A DNA stretch of 64,000 bases from Talpa occidentalis (taxonomy: Eukaryota > Chordata > Mammalia > Eulipotyphla > Talpidae): assembly GCF_014898055.3 (NCBI RefSeq), contig NW_023601433.1:73577683-73641682 (forward strand), in the 5' to 3' direction. How positions within the stretch are numbered: position 1 is the first letter of the stretch; each line of letters opens with the position of its first letter. Positions 30,780 through 41,745 of this stretch are shown one piece after another. Both the position numbers and the translations under genes were made by a program. The notes under the pieces were generated by a model. It did no database searches and was not told the origin of the DNA. It worked only from the letters and a program-made list of their open reading frames with translations.

Positions 30780-31260
30780 GTTCCCTTTTGCCCCTGTGCT
30801 TGACCTTTTCATGCTGTTTGGTCCCGAGGGTCACACGTGTAAGCACATTTATTCAGAAGATTTATCCCAAAGCATGCACAGGGCACGGGGCCCGCACAAA
30901 CACTTGCGGCTGGTTTGCAATGATTTACTCACAGATTACCCTCTGGTGGAGGGGGCCACAGCAGAGGAGCCTCTCTCGTATATCAAAAAGGAAATCCTGA
31001 AGACATCCCTATAAACGCAGCAGGGAGGAGAACCTGCCGACGCCATAAACTTACACGATGTGGTGGAGTCAGATGGGCCATCTGCTCCACTCTCCCATCC
31101 AGATGCGCACAGCGGCTCGCTCCTGCCTAATGGCTCTCTTCTGAGATCTGTGCACACCCCAGGCACCCCCTGCTCCCACATTCTCTCTGTGACATTGGCA
31201 GCAGGGCAACCCACAGGAGGAGCACATCAGGGCATGGAGTGGATCTGAATTATAGAGCAG
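30780..31260. promoter_or_regulatory. Candidate non-coding regulatory element
   Basis: Repeat-free block with 'gtcacacgtgtaagcacatt', 'tatttattcagaag'-type words, 'gcaatgatttactcacagat' and 'tatcaaaaaggaaatcctga'. It contains an E-box-like CACGTG (30833-30838, within 'tcacacgtgta'). Open frames here (72 and 84 aa) match no family I know, though an exon is not fully excluded. Confidence 0.35.
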
Positions 31261-31309
31261 AGCATGTTTGAACCTCCCCTCGTGACTTGGCCTGCTGCAC
31301 CCAGAAACG

Positions 31310-31445
31310 CAGCCTGGGTTCATTCCAGGCCTTCTCTGAGGTTCAGCTACCTCATTTGTACAATGAGAGAGTACCTCAGCTCACAGAGTTGAGGGGAGAC
31401 TTAAATAAGGAAGTGTCCTACCTGACTCAATATGTGGCAAACACC
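31310..31445 (+). repeat. MIR fragment
   Basis: 'ctgaggttcagctacctcat', 'ttgtacaatgagagagtacc' and 'gggagacttaaataaggaag'. Confidence 0.7.
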
Positions 31446-31479
31446 CCTCATACTCCCTACTACTAAATGTTATATGAGG

Positions 31480-31760
31480 AATCCTGGTGGCAAGTGATAG
31501 AAACCAAATTCAAATTCACAGTAGCATTCTCACATACCTGCAAAGTTCTTGAATCCACAGCTTCGGGTATGGTTGGATCCAGGGTCTTGACAATGCCAAC
31601 TGTTGCCTGTCTCTTTGAAATCAACTTTCTTCTTGATTGACTATTTCCTCGGGTAGGTTTTCCCCTCAGATTGGCTTAGCAAACCTGGCAGAAGAAACGA
31701 TCTTTCCAGAAGACCCTGGACTGACATGAGAACATTAAAATTAGCAGTAGGGATTGCTGG
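31480..31760. repeat. Possible ancient interspersed repeat, unclassified
   Basis: 'ggtggcaagtgatagaaacc' and 'ggtatggttggatccagggt' look like words from a mammal-wide repeat whose name I cannot give. Confidence 0.35.
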
Positions 31761-32350
31761 AGGTGGGAACAAATGTCCAGACTCAGGTAATAGGTTATTT
31801 GTGAGATACTAGCCACTAATTTTTTCATTCTAGTCAATCCTTGCATTCTCTCAAAAGAAAATTCACTCATATACTGCCCCACATCTTTACTTACTAGATG
31901 AGATTCCCATTGCCCCTCTCACTCATCTCCCAGACCCTCCCTGTACCCTCAGCCCAGGAACTGGCCTCTCTTCTGGAATGACAGTAACCACCTTTCACTG
32001 AGGACTGTCTCCCATGTGGCCTATGATATTCTAAATGGTGTGCCCAGGGTCTTTCAAGGTAGACATCTGAGGCTCAAAAGCCAGATTCTAGTGACTTAAA
32101 ATACTTTAGAAATCCAAAACCACAATTTGACTCATTGTTGTTCTTCTTTTGCTATTACAACCATTCCTAAGGCAGAAAATACAGAATGCCCTGTGGCTGT
32201 CTGAAATGAGAAAGGATGAGGGCTGGAGGGAGAGCTCTGTCACCATATTGAAGTGTCAGATCACAGTTCCCATACGGAGCTGGGACTTACCCTGAACCAA
32301 ATTTCATACCCTCCTGGGGAGCACAGGTGACCTCACTTCACCTCATCTGG
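31761..32350. other. Unique sequence
   Basis: Nothing certain. 31985-32100 may hold a badly decayed antisense MIR ('agacatctgaggctcaaaag'). Confidence 0.35.
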
Positions 32351-32354
32351 ATCC

Positions 32355-32612
32355 TTCTGCTCTCCAGTCAGTTCAAATACTTTTCCTCCATGATGCCATT
32401 CTTGGTTCACTGTATAAGAATGGTCCCTCTACTTCCTTCCTTCTTCATGTTAAGGCAACCTGGTATCTATGAATTAATCTGACACATATGATGATATGCT
32501 ATATGAGATCTGAGCATACCTCATCTCTCCTACAAAACCATGAGCAACTTGCCAGCAAAGCCCTGTTTTATTCTCCTTTGCATTCCTGGTGCCTGGCACA
32601 CAGTAGTCCTGC
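32355..32612 (+). repeat. L2 LINE 3' region
   Basis: 'cagtcagttcaaatactttt', 'catgagcaacttgccagcaa' and 'tggtgcctggcacacagtag' at the end. Confidence 0.72.
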
Positions 32613-32955
32613 TCCCATAAGAGAGAAGATGTGACTTACTTATTTACTCCCAGTCACTGAGTAAAAGCGAAAGTTTCCAGAGGTAGTTTAAGGAAGGACT
32701 TTGAGCTTGAGAGGCAGTGGCTTGGCTCATAGATGGCGAATTTCCTGTCACTGGAGGCAAACAAGCAAATGCAGCTTTGAAGAGATGTTTAAGGAAAGGA
32801 TTCAAGTATCATATAGGTAGCTGGTTACCTAGAATTTGAGCACCAGGAGAACTGCACAGCATCTATTTTTCTCATCATTTTATCTTCATTGTTTAATGCA
32901 ATGCATGGCTCATAGATACTTTAAATATTCTTGGCTAGCATCCAGATACTTCTCT
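32613..32955. other. Unique sequence, nothing recognised
   Basis: No repeat or coding signature. Confidence 0.4.
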
Positions 32956-33458
32956 ATGCTCTCCATGGTTCTGCTGATCTGACTCCCACACCCCTCTCCA
33001 AAGCCATTTCCTCCCCTTCCCCACATCCCCTAGCCTTCCTGGCCTCCTTTCTGATTCCACCTCAATGCCTTTGCTCTCTACCTGGAATGCCCTTCCTGAA
33101 GATCTTAGCAGAGCCAGCTTCTACATGCCTTCAAATCTCAGGACAAATTCTCAAGGAAAGCTTCCCTAATCACCTAATTAAAGAATGCTATCCCCCATAA
33201 CCATTTTTCTGCTTTCTTTTTTGTTTGTTTGTTTGTTTAGTTATTGTCCTGCTTTCTTTTTTTATCTGCACTTGTAATATCTGAATTACCTGAAATTCTT
33301 GTTTTTTTTTTTTTTATTCTGGGTCTCTCTGACTAAAGAGGAAGGTCCCCAGGGACAGGAACCTTAACTACCTTCTTCACCATTAAATCCCCAGAGCTTC
33401 ACCTGGTGTCTGGCACATAGTAGATGCTCAGAAAGTACTTGCAGAATGAGTGGCATTG
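32956..33458 (+). repeat. L2 LINE 3' region, long
   Basis: 'ctctacctggaatgcccttc', 'aaagcttccctaatcaccta', 'ggtccccagggacaggaacc' and 'tgtctggcacatagtagatg', complete to the L2 tip. A (TTTG)5 run at 33217-33239 and T-run at 33301-33315 grew inside it. Confidence 0.88.
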
Positions 33459-33459
33459 G

Positions 33460-33860
33460 TTAGGACAGCACTAGATGCTATGACAGGTAAGCCCCCAGGT
33501 CAACAGCTTCACACAATAATTTTGTTCCCTTCCTCTGAAGGTCGCATGGTATTCTCCATCAGTAGACTGCCATTCAAGGGTCTGGTTTCTTTCCATTTTG
33601 TGGCTCTTCCCTCCTCAAGGATTTCAGAATCTCCTCATTCAGTTGGCAGAAGGAGAAAGAAAATAGAGGCATTGGGGATTTAGGAGATTAAGAGCCAGTC
33701 CTAAATGTGGCTTATGTTGTTTCTGTCCACATTCTGTTAGCCAGGCCCCACTCACATGGCTGCACCTAAGTGCAAAGGAAGTAGGGAGATGTGGTCTATT
33801 TATGTGCCTTGGGAGAAAGGGAAGTGGGCTTAGTGAGCAGCTAGCCAATCTCTGTCACAA
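33460..33860. repeat. Ancient LTR-type repeat, weak
   Basis: Texture similar to 29230-29790: 'acaggtaagcccccaggtca' and 'ccccactcacatggctgcac'. Assignment is tentative. Confidence 0.35.
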
Positions 33861-34295
33861 GAGTGAATGAACGAATGAGTGAGCTTTCACATACCTTCCA
33901 GTTGAAAATTCCAGCTCCTGCTGGCTCAAGAAATCCAATGCCAATTGCTGCTTGTCCTTTTTCATCCATGCTGCTGGAATAACAGAAGGCAAGGCCCTCC
34001 GGCTAAAATGTGCAGCTCAAGAAACAGGCTGACAGAGCTTCCTGGACTAGCTGGCCCCAGGTAAAAGTGGCCACAGGCGATTTGAGCTCTTCCGAGAGAT
34101 GCCTGCATGGAGCAGCTCCCACCCCTGCAGAGCAAGCAAGACTAGAATCCACTTGCTCCAGATGACCTTAGGGGGCTCCACCTGGGATACAACAGACCTG
34201 GAGGACCAGGGAGCAGCCTGGGGGTCCCTCCAGGACCCCAGGGGAGTTGAGTTCCATAGGCATCAGGAAGCCATTTTTGAATGCCAGTCTCTGTG
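33861..34295. other. Unique sequence, nothing recognised
   Basis: No repeat or coding signature. Confidence 0.4.
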
Positions 34296-34297
34296 CT

Positions 34298-34388
34298 ACT
34301 TGCTTTCTCCTTGAGTTAATACAGGGAAGCAGTTGGGGGAGAGCCTGGCAAACAGCAAGCACTAAATAAATTGCTAGCACTACCTTTT
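34298..34388 (+). repeat. MIR 3' fragment
   Basis: 'agcctggcaaacagcaagca' and CTAAATAAATTG. Confidence 0.6.
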
Positions 34389-34409
34389 CACCCTTCATGG
34401 TGATTCCAC

Positions 34410-34700
34410 ACATTAATCCATTCACCTGATATCTACTGCACAGCCCTGGCCCTTGGTGGGTTCTGGGAACACAGCAGTGAACAAAAGGAGGGCCTGAGAC
34501 TCTGCAGAGAGTGAGGTAGCCATCATCTTTGCCCTCGGAGAGCTTCCAATGTGAGAAGAAACAGACAAAACCCAGGAATACCAAGTGGTATGTGCTACTT
34601 AAAACAAGGTGCTAGAGCTACACATAGGCCACATGGCAGGGCTTGACCTGATCTGCGGAAGAAAAGGGTCAGGAAGACCCTCTGATGTCTCATATGCTCC
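34410..34700 (-). repeat. L2 LINE 3' end, antisense
   Basis: 'ccattcacctgatatctact', 'gggaacacagcagtgaacaa' and 'tgccctcggagagcttccaa'. Confidence 0.82.
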
Positions 34701-35255
34701 CTTAGTGTATGCTGGGGGGCACCTGCAATGAGGATGTTCCCCTGGACAAACACTTCTTCCCAGTGGATGCTCAGAACCTGCAGGAGTCACAGTCCTCACC
34801 CCCCATGCTGTAGCAGACCCCCTGGAATGGAGGCTCACTGGATTAGGAGAACACACCCACTGGAGAGGTTCTGTGGTGGCAGGTTACGGGGTAGAGTAGA
34901 AGCAAAGCTGGGTTTGTGTTTCCTGCCTGCAGAGGAAGAGTCTGATAGCTTCCCCGTCTGCTTCTGGCTGAGCACTCTGTGACATCCCATGCGGCTGCCT
35001 CAGCTCTTTGGGGCAATGGACCACGCCCCCTGCCAAAAGGGCCCATTTCCCTAAGATAGTATCCCTGAAACCTATCTCTACACTTGCTGGTGCTCTGCAG
35101 GGCTTTCTGCACAGTTGGTGGAAAATCATATTGCCCTTAGTTTGGTAAACGTTACCAGAATGAAGCCCTGGCTCCTGGAATTGCTCAAGAAGGAAGATGG
35201 CCAGGTCTCCTGAACCCGGTGTTTTGAAGATCAAGAAGGAAACCCCATGGGACAA
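34701..35255. other. Unique sequence, nothing recognised
   Basis: No repeat signature. Open frames on both strands around 34840-35255 have no family. Confidence 0.4.
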
Positions 35256-35257
35256 GC

Positions 35258-35545
35258 CAAGAGTGGCAAATCTTTCACTTCAATCAGCTGTTTATTGGCT
35301 CAAAAGTCAGCCGGTTCTGTGATCAACTGTGAGGGAACAGAGTTAGCTAAATGGACACAGACAAAGTTCTGGAAAAAGACTATCAATGACTGCCTAAACA
35401 CGGTCTATTCAGGGATTTAATAATATAGTTTAGCTCTGGGGATAAAATCTTCACCTCTTTATAACATGAGAGCTTATTGCTCAATTTTCACACATTTGAA
35501 TTTCATATCATGCAGGCAAATCTGTAATGCATGAAATTGGGGGAC
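35258..35545. promoter_or_regulatory. Candidate non-coding regulatory element
   Basis: AT-rich unique block: 'ttcaatcagctgtttattgg', 'agggatttaataatatagtt' and 'atttcatatcatgcaggcaa'. Contains E-box CAGCTG and homeodomain-like words. Confidence 0.4.
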
Positions 35546-35840
35546 TGGAGGGAGCAGGGTCCTCAGCACAAGGACCTTCAGGTCCGTGACGAGCTGGGAG
35601 TAGGACGAGGGGGTCAGTCCCCTACCCCCAGAAAAGCACCCCCAGAAAGAAGGTGGCTAAGTCTGGAGACCCCTCCCCCAGGAACAAAGGCATCTCTCTC
35701 CTGTCTGCATTCAGCCCCAGGAGCAGGTGACAGGGGCATGTGCTCCTCCACAAGCCCCCGGAGACATGGGGGCAGGGGGCCCTGGGTGGAGTGTGGGGGA
35801 GCCTGTGCGTCTTCCTCGGGAGGCCAAGGGCACCCGGGAC
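35546..35840. other. GC-rich unique sequence
   Basis: Purine/GC-rich; the 106-aa plus frame here is low complexity and unsupported. Confidence 0.4.
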
Positions 35841-35844
35841 GTGG

Positions 35845-36260
35845 AAATTAAAAAGGAGGAGGGGAGGCCCAGCATATTAACCTCCTTAATCTTTCATTTC
35901 TGACACAGATTGTGCTCCCTCATTTCAAAGAATTTCAAGCTAATGTCTGGAGGGCAGAAAAATCTATTTCCCAATACGCGGCTGCAGCTTTTTCACCAAT
36001 CGACTGCCCTTCCTGGTATAATCAACCAAGCATTGATTTTTTTTTTTATTTTTTTTTCTTTCTCTCTCTCTTTCGCTCTCTCTTTTAATGCTAGAGCATC
36101 ATCCAAAAACCTATCAATACAAACAACATCTTTGGAGAAAATACCAGCAGTCCCAGGTTGCTTCTTCATTAACCCCAAAGCTGCTGGCCTGACATTGTGG
36201 GGCCACTTCGGGGAGCCCATCCCTAAGGATATAACTGTGTCCCTTCCCAGATGTTAGTCT
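35845..36260. promoter_or_regulatory. Candidate non-coding regulatory element
   Basis: Repeat-free: 'catattaacctccttaatct', 'tttcaagctaatgtctggag', 'tcaccaatcgactgcccttc' and 'tataatcaaccaagcattga'. A poly-T/CT tract (36037-36085) lies inside. Among the strongest enhancer-like blocks by word content. Confidence 0.48.
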
Positions 36261-36439
36261 CTCTTGGGAATACACTGTGACTCGGTGTTAGAACCCTTTC
36301 CCTCAGAGGCCACAGGAGGCTATTTAAATGTAAACTAATTTACATTAGATAAAATTAAAAATGTCATTCTTCAGGGTTGCCATAGTGGAAAGGACTGGTC
36401 TAGAATATTCCATTATCAAAGAAATTTTTGCTTTGGAAC

Positions 36440-36655
36440 AGGGCTTAATACATTCTTTTCTAAAGAATAAGGTATTTTTAACTTGGTGGACCACACAGGC
36501 TCTGTTGTAGCTACTCAACTCCTTCCATCATAACACAAAAACAGCCGCAGACAATATGGAAACAAATCGACATGGTTGTGTTCCCATAAAACTTTATTTA
36601 TAAACACAGGTAGTGGGCTAGCTTTGGCCCATGAGCAATAGTACTGACTCCTGCT
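36440..36655 (+). repeat. hAT-type DNA transposon fossil
   Basis: 'tggtggaccacacaggctct', 'gtagctactcaactccttcc' and 'cccataaaactttatttata', then 'agctttggcccatgagca'. The same family is present at 58066-58262. Confidence 0.75.
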
Positions 36656-36734
36656 CAGAGGCATCTAAAGAAATCTTAAAGATCTCAGTAGATTAGAAAT
36701 ATTTAGAACACTAGAAAGGACATGTAGGGACTGC

Positions 36735-36845
36735 CAGGGTTTGGACACATTCCATATCTTGATTTGGGTGGTATTTATATGGGGGAAACATGTAACGTTT
36801 TTGCATTTTACTAAGTACAAATTGCCTCTCAATTAAAAAAAATCT
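36735..36845 (+). mobile_element. L1M LINE 3' terminus
   Basis: 'tccatatcttgatttgggtg' then 'gtaacgtttttgcattttac' and an A-run; standard L1M 3' end. Confidence 0.68.
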
Positions 36846-37365
36846 TTAGGACTAGGGGAGATGAATGCTCTTGATTGTCAGAATCCTGAAAGATGCCTGA
36901 GCAGGTTTCTCCATAGGACCCCCAGGGGAGCTTCAGAGACTTCCATGGAGAAAGATATCCAGGTGCCTCTCTCCTACACACCCCTTCACTCACACCTATT
37001 ATTTGCTAGGGTCCTGGGGGCTAAGAAAAAATTAAATAAGGAACAATAGCAACCAAAGGTCAAATCTATTTCTGACTTTTACAAATATGATAATCCTTGA
37101 GAGAAGCAGATTCAAGGCAAGACATGGAGGCAGAATCCCTAGGGGAAGGGTGGGGACAGGGTTATGGGCTGAGCATGGAGGTCTCCAGGACTCCAATTCC
37201 CACTCTGGTCAGGGAGGATTCTTCTTCTATATTTTGCATATTAGGTTTCTGAGTAATAATTCACTTATGAAAAAGTCTACCTCCTTTTTAAGAGTTTGTG
37301 AACTGTGCTGCCTTTTAATCTTTAGTCAAGCATTTTAGTTCAAACAAAGCAACAGTATGAAGGAC
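36846..37365. other. Unique sequence
   Basis: No certain repeat; 36985-37045 could be an L2 relic. Confidence 0.35.
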
Positions 37366-37367
37366 TA

Positions 37368-37605
37368 GGGCCACTCTGGTGACCTAAGGGTGAAGTCTCA
37401 GTGCTATCACCACTAAGGCCTGAGTTCAACCTCTGACCTGGGAGCTAACCCACATATAGAGCAGCAGACCTCTCCAGTCTTGCCTGCACCCCTCAGCAAT
37501 GTATTTCAGTCAATCCACCTGTTCTGCTCCACTCTGACTCTGGTGAATCCTCTCATCTCCCTGCACCTCTGGTCTACACCCCAGTTCTACATAAAGAAAA
37601 AAAAT
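37368..37605 (+). mobile_element. tRNA-derived SINE, old copy
   Basis: GGGCCACTCTGGTGACCTAAG head, 'agcagacctctccagtcttg', 'cccctcagcaatgtatttca' and 'gtctacaccccagttctac', then an A-rich tail. Shares body words with the copies at 52427 and 20680 but is strongly diverged, with the B box decayed. Confidence 0.85.
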
Positions 37606-37617
37606 AAAGAATGGTAG

Positions 37618-37805
37618 ACTAAAGGAGCAGGCTCAAACCTGTTTGAATTCCAGCTCCAACTGTGTGGCTTTGGGGAAGTTACTTCACATCTCTGTGCCTC
37701 AGTTTTCTTCTCTATAAAGTGAGGGTAATGATTGGATCCTACTCATAGGTTGTGATGAGAATAAAATGCATTCACGCTTGAACAGCACTTTGAACTATGC
37801 CAACC
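37618..37805 (+). repeat. MIR SINE
   Basis: 'tttgaattccagctccaact', 'ctctgtgcctcagttttctt' and 'gttgtgatgagaataaaatg', nearly complete. Confidence 0.88.
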
Positions 37806-38340
37806 ATCTCGCATTTTTAAAGAAAAAGGACTTTGAGGCCTGTCCAGGATCACCCCCTCATTCATTCCTTCAACCATCTTTACTGATGGAGATGTCAAAT
37901 CTTGGGAACGGGAGCAGCCTGGCCAAATCACAAAAGCACCTCTCCTTCCTCATGCCCAGGTCTTGCCCATTTCTCATCTTCGAGCTGCCCCACCTCCAAG
38001 TTCTGACAGCCAGTCCTGAAAATTGCCAACAATTCATCAGAACACCCAAGCCTCAGTCCAGGAACCAGCTCTGCTCTAGAAGCTCCATTGCCCAGTGCTC
38101 CTGGTGTGATGTCCCTGGGGCTGAGCAGGGGCAAAGAGAGGCTACCCTGTCCCAAACCTGGATATGGCTACTCTCAGCATCCTATTGCATATGGCTCAGA
38201 CTCCCCTTCCCAAAAGAGATCCTGCCTCCTGTTCCCCCACCACAAGAGAAGGCCCCACGTTAGGTCATTCAGGCAACTGAGTCTGTCCTCACAGTCACCT
38301 GGCATCCATCCTGCTAGCTTCTTTCCTTGAAGAGCCCCCA
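37806..38340. other. Unique sequence, nothing recognised
   Basis: No repeat. The 165-aa plus frame at 37766-38263 overlaps the MIR end and has no recognisable domain. Confidence 0.4.
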
Positions 38341-38343
38341 CCT

Positions 38344-38665
38344 TCGGTCATTCACTTGACAATTATTTATAGGACACCTGTAATGGGCCGATCTGGGTTC
38401 CTGAGGCCACAGTGGAGAAGACAGGCATCATCTACTCTTGTGGAGTTCACATCTAGAGAGACACATGGTAAACAAGTAAAAATCATTTCAAAGAAGAAAA
38501 TACCCCAGGCAGAATGGGAGCAAGTATGGTCAGGGAGGCTTCCTGGAGGAGGTGACAATTATACAGAAACCTGATGGAGGGGAAGGAAGCAGACACATGT
38601 AGTTCTCTCTGCATTCCAGGCAGAGAGAATGGTATATGAGAGAAGTCAATGCCTCAGCAAATTCT
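38344..38665 (-). repeat. L2 LINE 3' end, antisense
   Basis: 'tcattcacttgacaattatt', 'cttgtggagttcacatctag', 'gtcagggaggcttcctggag' and 'gcattccaggcagagagaat'. Confidence 0.85.
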
Positions 38666-38784
38666 TTCCAACTTGCTCAGTCAAAACCCTGCTTTGATCT
38701 GGAAACACAGAGTTACTGTACATTGAGAGCGCCTGGTGGTCACCATCAGGGGGGTTACAGCGACAGGGTTCTCTGTCCACATCT

Positions 38785-38955
38785 TGATTCTGTCCCCTCC
38801 CAGTTAAATGATCTCAGGCAATACTCCTCCTGGGTCTCAGTTTCCTCATTGGAAAATGGAGATGTCTAGTGCACCTGCCAGGAGCTTATAGTAAGGGTCA
38901 GGGCCAGAGTGTGAAGGCTTAGTGCCGTGCCGGCAAGTACTGACTGCTCAACCTA
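38785..38955 (+). repeat. MIR SINE
   Basis: 'aaatgatctcaggcaatact', 'ggtctcagtttcctcattgg' and 'gcttagtgccgtgccggcaa'. Confidence 0.78.
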
Positions 38956-39235
38956 CATTAGCCAAAACACACAAGGCCCATCACCCCTGACACCAGGCAA
39001 GGCCTAATTATAGATGCCCAGAGGTCACTCTTCAGCCCCTTGTGACTTGGGACAAGAGCCCAGGAAGCTTGGCTTGCCCAGGGAAGGAAGGTTCTCCCTG
39101 TGGTCACATGGTCTCTGCTCACAGGCTGACCAACTCCCTGTGCATTCCTAGCTCTGCAGGACCTGGCCAACCCAAAGGCAGCATGGGCAGCAAGCAGGGC
39201 AAAGCTGTCAGATGGTCTGACTGAGGAGCTGCAGG

Positions 39236-39335
39236 GCACTGCCTCAGTTTCCCCATCTTCCAGGTGAAGCTATCAATGGAACTTCTCTCCCAGGGCTATG
39301 AGGATTCAGACAAGGGCCTAGTACCCTGGAGGGGT
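39236..39335 (+). repeat. MIR 3' fragment
   Basis: 'ctgcctcagtttccccatct' and 'ggctatgaggattcagacaa'. Confidence 0.72.
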
Positions 39336-39419
39336 TCTGTTGAACCTCTACAATCCACAATTACATACACAGATGTGAAAGGAGTTGTAATTTAGACAAA
39401 TTTTCCTCCTTGAGACTTT

Positions 39420-39485
39420 GCTTTTATTCAACAAATACATGCTGAGAGCTCCTTGGAGTGTCTGGCCTCATGTTAAGAGCTGGTT
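39420..39485 (-). repeat. L2 3' tip, antisense
   Basis: 'tttattcaacaaatacatgc'. Confidence 0.65.
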
Positions 39486-39785
39486 GTTTAAAATTGCCCT
39501 CAACAGTCACCCAGAGGCTTCCAGAGCCAATGAGGCAGGTCAGTGAGGCTGCAGGGCATGTTTAACCTGCTCAAAGAACAAATTAGAGGTTCCAGAAAAA
39601 ACTATCCTTCTTTGTTCTTCCACTGTCTATGTAATCAGAATGGTCTATGTAGCCAGCTCATGTCCAGCAGGCCTTAGGGTCTGGAACCTGCTGGGAGGCG
39701 GTGGAGGGTCCCTTTCCCAGCCCTGAATGTGAATCCCTGACCTCCATGGTGGTCGACCCTTAGGATCCATCTTAGGATCTGAGTT
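39486..39785. other. Unique sequence, nothing recognised
   Basis: No repeat or coding signature. Confidence 0.4.
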
Positions 39786-39787
39786 CA

Positions 39788-39930
39788 ACAACTAAGTCTG
39801 GCCCTCTCTTGCTGTGATACCCTGAGCATGGCAGGTAGCCATGCTGTGCCTCAGTTTCCCCATCTGTAACAGCAAAAACATTCTTTCAGGGTAGTTTAGA
39901 ACATTAAGTGTGATCACAAGAGTGATCTGT
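39788..39930 (+). repeat. MIR SINE
   Basis: 'tgctgtgataccctgagcat', 'ctgtgcctcagtttccccat' and 'gtagtttagaacattaagtg'. Confidence 0.8.
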
Positions 39931-40144
39931 TTCCATAGTCTTCATGGGGAATCGCTGCTCTCATTGCTCTCTGTCTAGGGCCAGATAGTCATTCCAGCAC
40001 TAGCATCACCACCAGTTCAAGGAGAAACACCTGCCTTCTCTACCTACCCCCACTCTTACTCACTCCCTCCAGGAGTGTGAATGCCAGGTTAAGTAGATGT
40101 GACCATCTCCTGTTCTATTTCCCCACCATACACTTACTGGGAAG

Positions 40145-40485
40145 TGGCCCATCAGACCAGGACTATATTTCCCAACACTCCTTGCATCTAGGCAGGGTCA
40201 TATGACTGGATCTAGCAAATAGACTATAAGAAGAAGTAGTGGATCATCTCAGGGCTGATGTATGTGTCTCCATCTTCTTTTTCCCCACACGTCAGTTGAA
40301 TGGAGTGGACAGCAAGTTGCATGTTGAAGACAAAGACAAAGGAACTTGGGTTTCTGAACCCCTGAGTGGATGGGGGCCACCCGACCAGTTATGCCAGAGT
40401 GGGCTGTGACATTGGTGAGAAATGAACTTTTATTATGTTAAACGACAGAAGCATCAACCTTACCTGTTAATGTAGCTGACATTGC
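40145..40485 (+). repeat. Ancient LTR/MER-type repeat
   Basis: 'ccaacactccttgcatctag', 'gtcatatgactggatctagc' and 'aaatgaacttttattatgtt'. The order resembles a common mammalian repeat whose exact family I cannot name. Confidence 0.5.
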
Positions 40486-40555
40486 CTTAACAATGACATA
40501 TACATTTTTTCAGTTGTCTATACTTTATCTCCTTTAATACTCAGCAACTCCTCAT

Positions 40556-40815
40556 CCCAATAACATAAGCTATTAATTTTTTGAGCATTCAGTTTGTCCC
40601 AAGCACTGGGCTAAGGCCTTTGCATATACTTTCCTATTTGTCTAAGCCACAATTCTAAAAAGCCCTGATTTACAAGGGAAGACAACCAGGTTCACAGAAG
40701 GCCCAGAACCTGGCCATGGTCACAGAGTTAGTAGTCCGTGGCAGTGACTGGCTTAGAACCTAAAGTTGCCTGGCTCCTAACCTAGCACACTTGTTTTACC
40801 CACACTGCTGCCTCA
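40556..40815 (-). repeat. MIR SINE, near full length, antisense
   Basis: 'caagcactgggctaaggcct', 'aagacaaccaggttcacaga', 'tggccatggtcacagagtta' and 'actggcttagaacc'. Confidence 0.82.
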
Positions 40816-40827
40816 GTTGCCCTCTCC

Positions 40828-41060
40828 AGTGGGCACGAAAGCTCTGACCTTGTTTCCACTCACCAGTGTCACAGCGCCATGGTTGAAGGCAAACTTGGCT
40901 TCCACAGAGCCTGTTATGATACTAAATAAATTTTTTTCTTGGCAGCTTTGGCACTTAATAAGCACCTGGGAGGCTGTTAGTGCCTCATGCTGTCCAAAAG
41001 ACTCTTAATTACTGTCTAATCAAGATATCTTTCACTGTAGAAAAAAGTCAGACAGGAGGG
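40828..41060. promoter_or_regulatory. Candidate non-coding regulatory element
   Basis: Unique block with 'gatactaaataaattttttt', 'ggcacttaataagcacctgg', 'gactcttaattactgtctaa' and 'tcaagatatctttcactgta'. NKX-like and homeodomain words are clustered. Confidence 0.42.
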
Positions 41061-41299
41061 AAGGGGGAATGTTCATGCACACAATTTGTTTTCGTTGTGG
41101 TTGTATGTCCCCTTTCAGCCATCACATCCCTTGGATGTCAGTCAGGATGGGAGGGAAAGAAATGGAGGTGGAGGGCAATTGTCTCTGGAACAGATTTTGC
41201 TGCCCCTCCCCCCCAACTAGTCCCATTTCATGGACTCCATCTGCGGGTGAACTGGACTGAGTGGAAGGTGAAGATGGACACACAGACAAGAGTGCTTGT

Positions 41300-41500
41300 C
41301 GTAATACTGTTGGGCATAGTGAAAAATGAGAACCATCTAAAATTCCCACTAACAGGACACTGGTTAAATAAACTGTGGTGCCAGGGAGTAGTATGCAGCC
41401 AAGAATAACCTGGAGTTACTGGGGCAGATATGCAAATACCTACAGAAAAAGCCAAATGCAGAACAGTGAGCCTCCTATGTGCTCATTGGTGTAAAAACAA
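41300..41500 (+). mobile_element. L1-type LINE 3' fragment, old
   Basis: 'gagaaccatctaaaattccc', 'ctaacaggacactggttaaa' and 'ggtgtaaaaacaaaaaaaaa' fit the end of an old L1M or HAL1. Confidence 0.6.
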
Positions 41501-41511
41501 AAAAAAATTAT

Positions 41512-41745
41512 TATTATTGCCAATATTTATTGGGAGCATAACATATTCTATCTTAGGTAACCACATTCATTGCCTCACTTAACCCTTGCAAGAATACTAT
41601 GAGGTAGAAACTGCTGTCATCCCCAATCGATAGACTTCATTAGAATGAAAGTCAACAGTGAGTGCTCACAGTCACATTTTTTGTGAGCGACAAGGCTAGG
41701 TTTTCCACCCAGGAGTTCTGACCATTATGTCAAACTGCCTCCCCA
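41512..41745 (-). repeat. MIR SINE, antisense
   Basis: 'tatttattgggagcataaca', 'cctcacttaacccttgcaag' and 'actatgaggtagaaactgct', then 'tcaaactgcctcccc'. Confidence 0.8.
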
